A stretch of DNA of 64,000 nucleotides from Ailanthus altissimus (GCA_946807835.1 OX327695.1:26642501-26706500), one strand, 5' to 3'. Counted from the first letter of the stretch, positions 12,915 through 25,704 are shown. Notes: generated by a model from the letters alone, not told the origin. A program made the numbers and translations.

Positions 12915-13330
12915 GTAATTAGACTAATTCGATGTGATAAGTGCAATATGTATAATTTTGTAAGCTATTTAAAGTGTTTTGTGTGAATTGTGAGGCTTAT
13001 GAAAGGATTAATCTCCATTGATAGGTTAAGGAGAATTAAGCCTTGTACCCGAAAGTGTTAAAAGGTAAGTATACTAGACTTTTACTGAAATCATAATAAG
13101 CATAGTAATTGTTTATATATGATTTTGTAAATGTACTTAGAAATATGTTTATGTTATATCAAAATATATTTTGATTTGAAATGTGAAAGACATATGTTTA
13201 TGAATGTGAGCATAGATATACATGACATATATGTGTTTTTGAAAGTGAGCTTTCAAAATAAAATGTGTTTAATAAAGAAAGCTTCTGAAGTGTAATATGT
13301 TCATGAGAAGCATTTTGTGTTTTGAGGATG

Positions 13331-13555
13331 CTTGAACTCACTATTGACTTAGTAGGCATCTTATGTGATTTGTGGAGCCTTTATGTATGGTCTTTTCTTC
13401 GAGATTGGTATATGTTATGTGTTCCGTATATATGGAGGATCCTATTGGTACTTGAACTCACTATTGACTTAGTATGTATTTTATGTGATTTGTGGTATTT
13501 TCTTCGGAATTGGTATATGTTATGTGTTCCGTATATAGGGAGGATCCTATTGGTA
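13331..13555 (+). repeat. tandem duplication, about 105-120 bp unit
   Basis: Unit 1 (13331-13450) and unit 2 (13451-13555) both begin CTTGAACTCACTATTGACTT and end GGATCCTATTGGTA. Unit 2 lacks about 15 bases in the middle. The 92-codon ORF across it is a by-product of the duplication and resembles no protein I know. Confidence 0.8.
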
Positions 13556-14336
13556 CCTAAAGGAAGAGTGGGTCATCACATTCGTGCGGTGACGTATTGA
13601 TACATGTGAGAGGACTCACCGATGATCAAGGTGAGGGTTTAGCTCTTACTTTTGGGTATGAGCATTATATATGTGTAATATAAACCTCACTTGTACTATT
13701 CCTCTCATACGATATGTCACTTACGAGTGACATTTGGCTCATTATGTGATATATGATATGAAAGTTCTACTAAGTAGTAGTTGAGTGATGGTATTCCTAT
13801 TATATGTTTCGAAAGAATGTGTAAGCGCTTAATTGACATGTGATTTGATGAGATTATGATTTTGATTTATCACAGCATATCATACACATGCATTGTATAC
13901 ATATATGTATTTGTATTTTGATATATGAAAAACTAGTATGCTTACTGAGTTTTATACTCATTATAGTTTATGGTGATTTCAAGTAAATAAGGTACATGTG
14001 TACTTAACGGATTTGGCAAGGCTTCTGCTGTCCCTTGGGTTCCCTAAGTTACTAGGTTGCTAAGTGTTTCATTTGTGGACACGTAGTTTAAGATATTTGA
14101 TTTATCTGTAATGAATAAATACTTATATATTATTTTATAAGGTGTGGTTGTATTTGGTTTATGTTTCTCCAAGTATGGTCATGGGTGAAACTTTGTGTTG
14201 AACTTACTAGCAACTTGTTAAGAATTCCTATGTTAAATTTAAGTTTAAAATTTTATGTAATATTAATTATGAGTGCACATTATTGAATGAGTGTAAGTTA
14301 TGTCATGTATCAGATCTTTTGGGTCTGGGGCGTGAC

Positions 14337-14765
14337 ACGTTACGTGCTTAGCATGGGCTGCTAATATACATGATAAGTGGTAAGCACATAACATTGCGCA
14401 CTTAGCATATGTTTCTAGCATGCTTGTTAAATACTAGGTGCACAACGTTACACACTTAGCATGCGCTTTTAGCACACGTGCTAAGTGCACTAGGCACACA
14501 ATATTATGCGCTTTTAGCGTTCACTCTTAGCACGCGTGCTATGTGTTATGCACTTAACGTGCGCTTCTAGCATGCATGCTAAGTACTAAGCACACAATGT
14601 TGCACACTTAGCATGTGCTCTTAGTATGTTTTTTAAGCGCTAGGTGCACAACGTTGCATGCTTAGCATATACTTTTAGCATACATGCTAAGTGCGTTAAA
14701 CGCACAACGTTGCACACTTTTAACATTCACTTTTAGCACACATGCTAAGTGCTATGTACTTATTA
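14337..14765. repeat. palindrome-rich minisatellite, about 54-bp unit
   Basis: Roughly seven degenerate units recur, anchored by ACAACGTTGCACACTTAGC-like strings near 14388, 14442, 14498, 14542, 14595, 14648 and 14705. Each unit carries a small palindrome of the form AGCAYGYRTGCT (for example AGCACACGTGCT, AGCACGCGTGCT, AGCATGCATGCT). No coding frame fits. Confidence 0.75.
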
Positions 14766-15228
14766 CCAAATTCACTTAAAATTCATAAATAACTTGTTGC
14801 AGGTTTGATAATAAGTACATACCCACTAGAGCGAATTTGATATTGAAACTCTAAAGTTTGAACAAATTTGGAAAGCATTTGATATTTTATTTTTTAAACA
14901 GATACGAATGTAAGTTTAGAAATATTTATCTCAAACTCAGTCTGCTACAATCCCTAATTAATTATACACTGATTTGAATGTCAAAGTATTCTTTTTTTCA
15001 TGACGACGATGTTCTTTTTTACAATAATTCGAGACAACTCAAAAAATTAATACATAATTTTATATAAAAGGTTCTAAATTTAGAACTTTCAATTTCTATA
15101 GCACAAATAATAGTAATTATTTTTAAAATTACAATATTACCAAACCAACACTTAGTATTAATTTATAAATCTTTGAATATCCAAGAATTCTATCTCTTGC
15201 CCACGTTAACAAGAAACAACTATAAATT

Positions 15229-15254
15229 GGGGGGGTTGGGGTGGGTGGGTTGGG
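15229..15254 (+). other. G-rich tract, possible G-quadruplex
   Basis: Several runs of three or more G separated by one or two bases (GGGGGGGTTGGGGTGGGTGG then GTTGGG) match the standard quadruplex pattern. It lies in intergenic DNA about 1.3 kb upstream of the complete Tm-1-like gene. Confidence 0.5.
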
Positions 15255-16200
15255 AACAAGTGAACTTGCAAATTCTAAGCTTTCAAGTTCGTTATTTTTT
15301 TCTTAAAAGAAAATTATTAGTACTATGGATAGATCAAATTTTAGTATAAGTTTCCTTTTTCTATAAAATCATTTGTTTTTTTAATTTTTTTTATTTATAA
15401 AAAGGTAGGAGAGGAAGAATTCAAATCTAAACTCTCCATATATTAGGGCGACAGGTACACTCAATCCTTCATTACTTAACTACAACGACTTGTGCTTGAA
15501 TCTCAATTTTGTTAGTGTTTGAAAATAGTGTTATTTCATAATTTTTTTGTTATTATTCCTACTCATTGTCATTGGATGACGTGCACACGTCTCATAAGTT
15601 TACTGTCTAGCGCTTTATAGGTCCAATTATTAGTACGCCTTAAATTGCAATAACCAGAGAATTCCTCAACTTTATTCTAAGGAGCTTGAGATTGATCCGA
15701 ATTTAGACGGCATTGCTGCCTTTATTTTTCAATGATTTTGCACTTACTAGAAACATATTAATAAAGGAATGCCCAGGTTATAAGTACCTATAATTCCAGG
15801 TTTTCTCAATTTTACTGAAACATAAAGAACAAAATTTTATGTACAAGAATTATTGTTTAAGAATATTTTGTTTAATTATAGCACACACCAAAATCACTTA
15901 AATCTATACGGAAGAAGACTAAAGAGTCAAAAATCACCATAAATTTGTAAATTTTAAATGAAAAAAAAAATCAAAAACTACTATAAAATTAATTTTATGT
16001 GAAGATAGACCACCATAAATATAAAATTTAGTAAAAACTTATTTTGTTAAAAAAAAAGGGATACAGAGAAAATAGAGAGAAGAGATCTAGAATGAGGAGG
16101 AGGTGATGCATTATCGGTTTTTTTATAACGAGGGGGGAGAGGAGAAGAGAGACTGTGATAATTAAAATGAATTAATTAAATATTAAATATACATCTGAGT
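15255..16200. repeat. AT-rich flank with MITE-like repeat
   Basis: Around 15880-16150, motifs such as ATCACCATAAATTTGTAAATTT and CCACCATAAATATAAAATTT appear in reverse complement near 37790-37860 and again around 38670-38800. This indicates a dispersed short repeat family in opposite orientations. Its limits are unclear and no gene is present. Confidence 0.35.
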
Positions 16201-16517
16201 GCTTTGTCGTTTGCACTGTACATTTGATTAGTATCTCTTTCTTTACTTATTTAAAATCCTGGAATTGATTGAAATCCTAAGAAAAGCTTTGACTTTGGAG
16301 AGAGATGAAGCAATATCTGGTGAGGAGTTATTGTTTCGACACCTACATGTCAACTTTTTCATATTAAACTGGAGTTTGGATTATTGTAAAATGAACCACT
16401 ATTATCCTACTTAGGACTCACTAGAGATTCGTTTCAATTCAACCCCATTCAAAGTCTAGTAAAAGGATCAACCGAAATTCTAAATCGACAAAACTCAAGC
16501 GAAGATACTAGAGGAAA

Positions 16518-19500
16518 ATGGCCGATTATCGATACAAAATTCCCAGCGTTTTCTGTATCGGAACTGCCGATACGAAGCTGGAGGAGCTGCAGTTTCTGGC
16601 CGAATCTGTCCGATCCAATCTCGGCAATTTCTCTAATAACTCCTCTTCCAAGGTGACATGTTTCTGGGCAGTTTTGCAAAACATTGTTTCGATGTAATTA
16701 TTACAGATTGGGTTAAATAAATCTAATGAAAACGAATATTAATTGACAAAAACAGGTGGATGTTGTGGTGGTTGATGTGTCTGTTAGCCAAAAGGAAACT
16801 CAGAGTGGGGGGGATTTCAAGTTTGTGAAGAGAAAGGATGTGCTCTCGTGCTTTTCTGGGTCCAGTGAGAAAATCCCTGTTGACCTTGACAATGATAGAG
16901 GCAAAGCTATTGGCATTATGAGTAAAGCCCTTGAGAATTTTCTTAAAAAAGCTGCGGAGGATCAAGTTCTGGCAGGAGTCATTGGCATTGGGGGCAGTGG
17001 AGGTACATCACTTTTATCATCTGCTTTTAAATCTCTGCCAATTGGGATACCAAAAGTCATTGTGTCTACAGTTTCTAGCGGTCAAACTGAACCTTATATT
17101 GGAACTTCAGACTTGATATTGATTCCATCTGTGGTGGATGTTTGTGGGATTAATAGTGTTAGTAGGGTTGTGTTTTCAAATGCCGGAGCTGCTTTTGCTG
17201 GAATGGTGGTTGGGAGGCTAGAGAGTTCTAGAGACTTGAGTACTAGTAAAGAAACATGTACTGTTGGTATAACCATGTTTGGAGTTACAACTCCATGTGT
17301 AAACGCTGTGAAAGAAAGATTGGTAAAAGAAGGTTATGAGACCCTGGTATTCCATGCCACTGGAGTCGGGGGCAGGGCTATGGAGGCTCTGGTTAAAGAG
17401 GGATTCATACAGGTATTTCACACTACTACGTCTTTAGACATGATGAACATACATGATTTATCAATAACTCATGCATTAATTTTTTATGTTTACATTTAAT
17501 TTGCTTGCTTAATAGTTGGACTTGCCATTTAAACCTTCCAATTTATTCATGATTCTATATTGTTTCCTCTTTCCTAAAATTTGTACTAAGGTTTTATATG
17601 AATCAAGTTGGTTTACCAGTTAATTTCATTTCATAGTCCTGAATTGTTCATTTGATTTCCCAAAGGGTGTATTGGACATCACAACCACAGAAGTTGCAGA
17701 TTATGTAGTTGGAGGTGTTATGGCTTGTGACAGTTCTCGATTTGATGCAACCATAGAGAAGAAAATTCCTTTAGTCCTGAGTGTGGGTGCCTTGGATATG
17801 GTGAACTTTGGAGCTAAAGATACCATACCTTCAAATTTTCAACATCGGAAGATTCATGTTCATAATGAACAGGTAATGTATCTAAATTCAATTCTTTTTT
17901 CTTTTTTTTTTTCCTGATGTAGACAGAGCAGAGTAATTTGATTTGTGTTTCTTCAGTTGAGAATCTTAAGATAGATTGGATAGTCTGCCTTATGTACTTT
18001 GGACATGTAATGTTTTCATTTGCAGGTCTCACTCATGCGGACAACAGCGGATGAGAACAAGAAGTTTGCCGCATTCATTGCAGATAAATTGAACAAATCA
18101 ACATCAAAGATCCGTCTTTGTTTGCCACAAAATGGTGTCTCAGCATTGGATGCACCAGGGAAGCCATTTTATGATCCTAAGGCAACTGGTACACTTATAA
18201 GTGAGCTACAGTCACTTGTTCAGAAAAATGACGACTGGCAGGTATACTTATTGCTTATTAAATTTTGCATTGCAATCCTACTTTCTTTGTTTAATTACAT
18301 ATTATGTTTTAGATTTATTTCATGTGCTGTCCATTTCTAATGGCCCTTGTTAATTGAAATTTGTGTATATCAACAGGTAAAGGTGTATCCATATAATATC
18401 AATGACCCTGAGTTTGCGGATGCTTTGGTTGACACATTTTTAGAGATCAGTATGAAGAATGTTAAGAATTCCAGTTCTCCCCAAAGTGTCTCTCGTGAAC
18501 CTAGTGAAGACCATTGTGAGGACACTGTTTCTGATGTAAATACATCAAGCCATGGGACCATATGTTACAGCCCAAGCAACTTCCCTGATGCACGACTAGG
18601 TTGTAGTATGATCGCTTCTCCATCATAACACTACATCACATTAACTTATTGAATTTATTGTTATATGTGAACACAGAACTCATCTTAGTGAAGCCTTTAG
18701 AAATTATTAGTCGCAATCTTACACTTCATAGCAAGCAAAACTTTAGCAACATATTTATAACATTTGAGATATGCATTTGTGTTCTTTTACTCCTCTAGTT
18801 TTGCATCTTTATCCATGTTGTTTGATTGGATACACATTTACATTTGTTCATAGTTAACTAACAAAGAATAAAATGGAATAAATTCTTTTGAATTGTGGAG
18901 TTAGTTGGTGGATGTGGTAGTATGTCAATGTGGACAAAAACCTAACGAGAAAATAAACTCTTTATTTAACAGAAACTTTACAAAAGACCCAGGCAATATT
19001 GTTAAAACTGAGAGATCAGATAAACAAAGGATTGCCCATAATCGGGGCTGGTGCTGGAACTGGAATATCTGCCAAATTTGAGGAAGCTGGTGGCGTTGAT
19101 CTGATAGTATTGTACAACTCAGGACGCTTTCGCATGGCAGGAAGGGGTTCCTTAGCAGGCTTGTTGCCTTTTGCAGATGCAAATGCAGTTGTACTTGAAA
19201 TGGCCAATGAAGTGTTGCCTGTAAGTTCCTATTGCTAAAAAAACTATGCACCTATTTGTCTTCACATACATATTTGCAGGGGGAGACATATGCACTTGTA
19301 CACTGAATAGTGAGTACAATAAAATTATTTATATATTTGAGTTCCATCTTTTTGCCAATTGTCATCTCTATCAGATTTTCCCATTGAGGTGGTAATGCAA
19401 TGTTTTCCAGATTTCAAATTTTGTTAAGTTTGCTGTGGTAGTGTTTTAAGATTAAGATGTTAATTCATGACTCTTGAGTACATCCAAGCAGTCCAGGATA

Positions 19501-20776
19501 CTTAAACTTAGCTAAAAAACAAATTGACTTGACAACTACTATATCTTTTAATCTACTTTGAAGGGTGCAACCATTGTCTCTTATTAACATTAGTTCCAAA
19601 AATTCTAGGTGGTAAAGGAGGTACCAGTTCTTGCTGGAGTATGTGGAACTGATCCTTTCCGCCAAATGGATTACTTCTTAAAGCAATTGGAGTCAATAGG
19701 GTTCTTTGGCGTGCAAAATTTTCCAACTGTTGGGCTGTTTGATGGTAATTTTAGACAAAATCTGGAAGAGACTGGGATGGGATATGGGTATGTTGTAAGT
19801 AATACGTTTTATTCATATGCTTGTAAATAATTAATCCTGCCTCTTACAACTAGAATTTTCCTGCTCTAATGATCAGCTTAGAGGTTGAGATGATTGCAAA
19901 AGCACATAAAATGGGTCTCTTGACAACCCCATATGCCTTCAACCAAGATGAAGCTGTAGAAATGGCAAAAGCCGGTGCTGATATCATAGTGGCTCATATG
20001 GGACTCACTACCTCAGGGTCTATAGGCGCTAAAACAGCTGTATCATTGGATGAAAGTGTAGCTCGTGTTCAAGCTATTGCAGATGCCGCTCATAGGATCA
20101 ATCGCGATGTTATTGTTCTCTGCCATGGAGGTACAATTTGGAAGCCTGTTATTTGTTGCTATTAAGTCTGCTGGATCTGTATCTCTGAATTTCTGAGACA
20201 TAGAATAAATAATTTATTATGCTGCTTCTTAAACATGCTTTTGTGTTATAGAAGCCATGAATCAGTTGTTCATCATTGAGTGCACAGAGCCATTGTTGGC
20301 AGGACATATCAGTTTAGATCAGGAGCTATATAAACTGTACATTGTCAAATCAAGCTTTCAGTTTCAGTTCTCTTATTTTCTGGCTTAATCTCTTTGTGGC
20401 TTTGGCTTCTGCAGTTTCATTTCAGCTATTAATCTTACCAAAGTTTTCAATATTGTTACCTGACTTTCAGCTACTCTGCCATGCTTGTGCATGCAAATTT
20501 TGACTTGTTTTCTTATACGTTTTTTCCTTCTATATTTCTGCTCAATTCACATTCAGCATTCAAATTAAATAGTCTCTTTTGATATTGAAGAATATTAATA
20601 ACAAGAGTCTGGTGCAAACTACAGGCCCTATTTCAGGTCCCAGTGAGGCGGAGTTTGTATTGAAGAGAACAAAGGGAGTTCATGGGTTTTATGGTGCATC
20701 AAGTATGGAGAGGCTCCCAGTTGAACAGGCTATAACTAGCACAATGCGGCAGTACAAATCAATTTCTATCAAATGA
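16518..20776 (+). CDS. Tm-1-like protein, full length (756 aa)
   Basis: Nine exons: 16518-16652, 16756-17412, 17666-17872, 18026-18241, 18377-18599, 18973-19220, 19609-19787, 19877-20130 and 20625-20776. All introns are GT-AG and all phases agree. The 756-codon product is close to the tomato Tm-1 length, as I recall it. Residues 1 to about 430 form the UPF0261-type domain ([42 protein letters not shown]). A Ser/Glu-rich linker spans about 431-478. Residues about 480-756 form a TIM-barrel domain related to phosphoenolpyruvate-hydrolase-like enzymes ([69 protein letters not shown]). Tomato Tm-1 blocks tobamovirus RNA replication through its N-terminal region. Most plants carry homologues whose normal cellular role is unknown, so virus resistance here is not implied. 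AATAAA at 20874 is a candidate poly(A) signal. The gene faces the P450 tail to tail. Confidence 0.93.
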
Positions 20777-21376
20777 ACTTGGATACGTCTATTCTAACTA
20801 AGCCTTCTGCTTTATGCATGCTTATCATCCCTTCCTATTTCCATTTATCTCTTTTTTACAACCTAGAATGACTAATAAATTTATGCTGATATAAAGTTTG
20901 AGAAGAATGCTTCTTCACCTATAGTATTTGGTATTGTGTTAATTTTTGTACTTGATAAGAAGTGTGTTGGCACATACTGATTTGTAGAGAATAGTGCTAT
21001 TTTATTTCAACAAGCTTCTCCTTTCTCGACTGTTTTGGCTAACTATACTTTTAATGACACCAGATACACCCTCAGGAAAGAACAGATGAGTGAGTATTTG
21101 CATAGCTAGACCCAACAATTGCAAATGCCCACTACCCACATTGCCGAGTGGTACAATTTTTGTTGCCTTATCGTTTAACTGAGATCTTCTATAAAAAAGA
21201 GTGGAGCCTAAGAGTTGCATTTACTTAGTAATGGATACATTACTTATACGATCTGCTTATCTTAAGAAGGAAACAATTATTTATTTTATCCATTACTAGT
21301 TACTCAACTAGCACTAGCAGAACTGCAAAATTTCTGAATCGTGTCTCCCTAAGCATGCTAGGCATTTTGCAAATTG

Positions 21377-24300
21377 TTATTTGCCATTGTTCAAAGGCTT
21401 CAAGGTTATGGGACAGCCACTCCTCAGTCGAGGAATATGCATCTTCTTTTCTAGGCTAGGGTCCAAATCATCAACTGTCCACCTACACAATGGGAAGCAA
21501 CAAGCAATTGAGAATTATATCACCGAAGAATTACAAACAATTTTGCAGTAAAAAGTTAAAAAGTAACTCACTCATATCCACTAGTCAGCCTGTGTAGAAA
21601 GATCAACAATGTTATTTTCGCCATATTCATTCCTAAGCATGTCCTAGGACCTGATCCAAAAGGTATGAAACTATAAGGCTTTTGCCTTTCCTGGAGAGGA
21701 TGAAGATGAATAAATTAGTCGCTTATAGGTGGTTGAATCAGAAGAAAAAGAAACAGAACTGGTTAGGGAGCTCATTACATCAAATCTAGAAGGATTGAAT
21801 TGCTCAGGGTCCTTGTATATATCTGGGTCATGGTGTATACAAGTAGCATCAATGTTAACATGCCATCCCTTCTTTATTTCAAAACCTGCAATTACCTCGT
21901 AGCCAACCAAGCAAAAAATATTTGCATTAGGAAAAAGATAAAAAAGAACAGGGCTTTATCATTTTAAGGCTGTCTTGAAGAAAGAGGCCATTTCTATATT
22001 CCATTCAATCACTGCAGCTTTCTATCAATTCTCAGTTTTCTCATAAGCTTAGAGGCTGGTATTTCAGAACGTGCAGGAGTTTCTCTGAGCAATTTTCTAG
22101 GAAATTTTTTTAAAACTCTTGGACTCGGTTTTGGTTATATGCAGGTGGGATCAGTCTTTTGCACGAGTTAATTTTTTTAAGAATTAGAGACACTTGCCAT
22201 CGATTGTGCAGTCGCTAAGTGCAACACGGGGATACCACAGCAAAACGTTTGACATTCTCAAAGTCTCTTTGACAACCTGCAGGACATTACAGGAGGCAGA
22301 TGATAATATCATTCAACAGGTGCATGCACAGAGTTATGTTTAAGTTGTACAAATGTAAACAACATAAGCTTGAAATATCTTTCTCATACATGGGGCTGTT
22401 CAATTTAGATCATCTAACCTTTAAGCCATAAGACATGCTGTTCAGATCTTCAAGGGTAAGAGAGGCTCCATCTGACTTGTTTTTGGTCATTGCCAGTTGT
22501 TCTTCCTGTAACTTCATGGTAATGTTAGTGATCTTCCCATGTAACGCACAATGATTAAACATTACAATTCTCACAAATATATATCAAATTTTGAGATGTT
22601 TAATATCTCGACAGTTGATTGACATTATCACATTCCTTGATATATATTAATTTCAACTTATACAAGTAACATCACAAATATTACTTCAATTGCCTTACAA
22701 ATCTTATGACAAACATGATAATCATAGAGAAAGTTATACCATTAATAATATTTTCATCAAATTTGGCCATGGCAGACTTGTATGGCGAGCTAGGTAGTAT
22801 CTTGTGCTACAGAATACGTTCAAGAGTACTTTATAGAATAACACTGTCATGTGACATTGATTAATCAATCCACGACTTCTATACAATTTATGATCTATTA
22901 TAGAGTTTTGATATGTGTACAAAAGTTTTCTATATGATAATTACGTAGTCCACCAATTTTTCTTTTTTCTCTCTATGTATATATTCATTTTTCTATGAAG
23001 AATAGAGGTTTGAGAAAAGGATTTGGGGGCATGTGATGAATAATTTCTCAAATGAAGACAACATGTATGCTTTTATGTGCATTTTGATATGGAAATTTGT
23101 TTTAAAGAAAAGGGATTCTGTTTGATTCATAATACATAATACATATGTTTTAAAGAAAACAAAGAAAAAAAATATATTAGTTGGAGTATTTTCTAAATTT
23201 TGTGTGTTTTTGTTATTCGTTTGAGATTTTGTCCCCAATAGTATTATACAACTAAACATTTTTTTTTATAAAGTTCAATTATCTAAACATTATAGAGTCA
23301 CATTTCATATCGAATAAAAATTGAGTGAATTTTGAGTATATAAGAGTGAATATACAGTATTATCTAACAGGCTAATCTTTTTTATCAATGGTAAGTGCCC
23401 GACCCATGACAAGTAGTATCAGAATAAACTTGAATTCTCATTCGTATGTGGGCCTTAAAAATTGTGTCTTAAATCTTGATAGAGATTGTCACGTGGGTTG
23501 TGAATCCCCTAACCCTAAAGAGATGGGTAATACATAAAAATTGGGGGGATCTTAGGTATATAAGAGTGAGTATGCAGTATTACTTAACAGGCTAAATTTT
23601 TTGGTCAATAGCAAGCGCCCGATCTATGACAAGTAGTATCAGAGCAAATTCGAATTCTTATTCGTATGTGGGACTTAAAATTCTGTCTTAAGCCCTAATA
23701 GAGATTGTCACGTGGATAGTGAGTCCCTTAACTCCGAAGGGATGGGCAATACATGCCAGGTTGGTCCTTGAGTTTGAGCCACACTATGACGAAAGTGTCA
23801 CGAGATTGGGTGAGGAAGAATGTCACATCCCATATCAAACAGAAATTATTTTGGGTATATAAGGGTGGGTATGTAACATTAACTAACAAGTTAATCTTTT
23901 GGGTCAATGACAAGCGTTCGACACATGACAATAAGTAAATGCTAACAAGTGAAAAAATAAGCATAAAATTCTCACCCTTAGCTTGTGCTGGGCTTCTGTG
24001 TTCTCATGCAGGAACTTGGTACCCCACATCATAGCAGCTGCAGTGGTGGACTGTCCAGCAATTACCAAGGTTAATAGGTTATCCATGATTTCTAAGTCAT
24101 TCAGCTTTTCATTTGATGGATATGAATCTCTCTCCAACATTGATTGCAGAAAGTCTTCAAAATACTCCTCTCCCCTCCTCCTTTTGTCAATCATCTCTCT
24201 AAAGATTCTCATCAGCCTTCTACGGGCCTGTTTCATTAATCTTCTCATTTAGTATAAAAGTATGAACTATAAAGAATATTAAAACATAAACTTGTAAAGA

Positions 24301-25602
24301 TTCTCCTCTCTTGATCTGAACTCACTAATGCAAATTTTGTAGACACTCTTTCACTTACCTTTATGCCTTTATAGTATCTTGTGCCTGGAATCATGAGAGG
24401 AATAGATAGCATGGCATCAGAAACAGCTCCACAGTCTTTGTCAATCTCTCGAAGCAAAGAATCATCTGTGATGCTCATCAGCATGTTGCACATTGCATCA
24501 ATTGTTATCTGCCAGAGCACATTTTTATTTTCACGGAGGTATTATTATTATATAGATTGTTAATGCAAAACAAGAACGACAAATTCAAGTAGGAATTGCG
24601 TTACCTTCGTGCCAAAATCAAGTATCGAAAACCTTTTCCCGGTTTCTGCTCGTTTCTTGAGTCTTTCAGATAGCATTTTGTCAAAATCCTTGACAAATTT
24701 AGCCAAGGAATTCATAGAGAAAGGATCAGATATGAGACGCCTGATCCTTTTGTGGCTCTCGTGCTGTACACATAACAAGCTGTTTTTCCCAACGGCATTT
24801 GCCATTGATCTGAAATATCCTTTGTTAAAATTCACAAAATCATTAGTGAAAATCTTTCTTGCCCCCTCTGTACTTGGAACAAACACATGGATTTTACCAA
24901 ACGTCCTCGTCCTGAACCACTTCCCATACCTACTTTCATCACAATCATCAATTCATCATGTTCTTTTAATAGGTAAATAGCAATCAAAGTATATACTCTG
25001 AATTTGTATCCAAAAAAATTTTCACATTTAATTAAGGCATACATCAAGGTTTTATGACATCAATAAATATAGTCAAGTAGTCTAAAAATTGATGTGCTTA
25101 ATCTAATTTCATGTTTGGGATAAAACAATTTAAAACATATCAGAAAAAAACAAAAGGTTTAGTTGAGTCAATGTTTCAATAGTGAACTATCATGCTAGTT
25201 GAATTATTCTCATACTTGGAATTTCATCATAATTAACAAAAAGTAAATATATTGAAGGGGCAGCTCCATTACGTACTAAAAATATTAGATTATAGATGCT
25301 CTGTGTAGTAGGATTAATATGGCACAAGTAGAAGAAAGAATCACTAACCGTTGTCTTCTAAGTTTGACGAAATCATAGCATCCTTTTGTGCTGTTAACAG
25401 CTGAAAGAAAAGAGAGAGTTTCACCTATCAAAGGTAAACCCAGCCTTCCAGGGATCTCAGCTTTCCCGCTACCTCTACTTGTCTCTCTTCTCCAAGCTTT
25501 TGATACAACAAATGCAACAATTGTTGAAAACACTGTAACAATGATAATACCATAGTAATTCTGTACAAGGAAGAATAGTTCTTCCTTTGATAGATTCGGC
25601 AT
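21377..25602 (-). CDS. cytochrome P450, CYP85 clan (probably CYP722-like), 492 aa
   Basis: Nine exons on the minus strand: 25602-25349, 24929-24605, 24508-24359, 24227-23976, 22505-22419, 22276-22198, 21885-21779, 21690-21572 and 21482-21377. Phases join into 492 codons. An N-terminal membrane anchor spans residues about 12-34, followed by a proline hinge (IPGRLGLPLIGETLSFL). The I-helix motif is AGQSTT (300-305), the K-helix KETLR (359-363), the PERF-region FNPSRF, and the haem loop FGSGPRTCLG with Cys436. Family members are ER-bound monooxygenases. Overall likeness (NVLLWYPRVAL, KKGWHVNIDAT, LEKKMHIPRLRSGCPI) points to the CYP85 clan, near CYP722 and the CYP707 ABA hydroxylases; the subfamily call is from memory. 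Substrate is unknown. The intron after exon 6 starts with GC rather than GT, and intron 4 (about 1.5 kb) holds retroelement debris. The I-helix lacks the usual acidic residue. Confidence 0.88.
23310..23925. repeat. TRIM-like retroelement debris in P450 intron 4
   Basis: About 2.5 related blocks (starting near 23320, 23553 and 23840) share GTATATAAGAGTGAGTAT, TAACAGGCTAA, GACAAGTAGTATCAGAGC and GAGATTGTCACGTGG. The string GTAGTATCAGAGC resembles the methionine-tRNA primer-binding site of plant LTR elements, and GTATATAAG could be a TATA box. This fits short TRIM-type elements arranged in tandem. No coding region is present. Confidence 0.5.
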
Positions 25603-25690
25603 CTTAAGCTTTGTTCAAACTATCCTCCTCTAAACACTCTAGGACAAGGAAATTCTGATCATGTTATGAATATGGTTAACTAGATGTTGC

Positions 25691-25700
25691 ATTTTATATA
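25691..25700 (-). promoter_or_regulatory. TATA box of the P450 gene
   Basis: On the minus strand CTGTATATAAAATGC lies about 90 bases upstream of the ATG at 25602, normal plant spacing for TATA, transcription start and a short leader. Confidence 0.55.
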
Positions 25701-25704
25701 CAGA

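Larger units (their letters stand above)
9541..14336 (+). repeat. LTR-like repeat interrupted by solo LTR 2
   Basis: The two parts are about 9541-10737 and 12915-14336. The left part contains a TATA-like TATAAAAATACA near 9680, followed by a leader rich in GAGAGA. The right part ends GGGTCTGGGGCGTGACA, a terminus common in plant gypsy-type LTRs. The solo LTR at 10738-12914 splits it. The left boundary is not defined and the family is inference. Confidence 0.4.

Noticed and set aside
13322..13600. 92-codon plus-strand ORF
   Set aside because: Its protein is a self-repeat that mirrors the 105-120 bp DNA tandem duplication. No conserved domain.
15001..16200. possible additional exon or gene upstream of the full Tm-1-like gene
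   Set aside because: Only AT-rich sequence and MITE-like motifs are present, and the Tm-1 reading frame starts cleanly at 16518.
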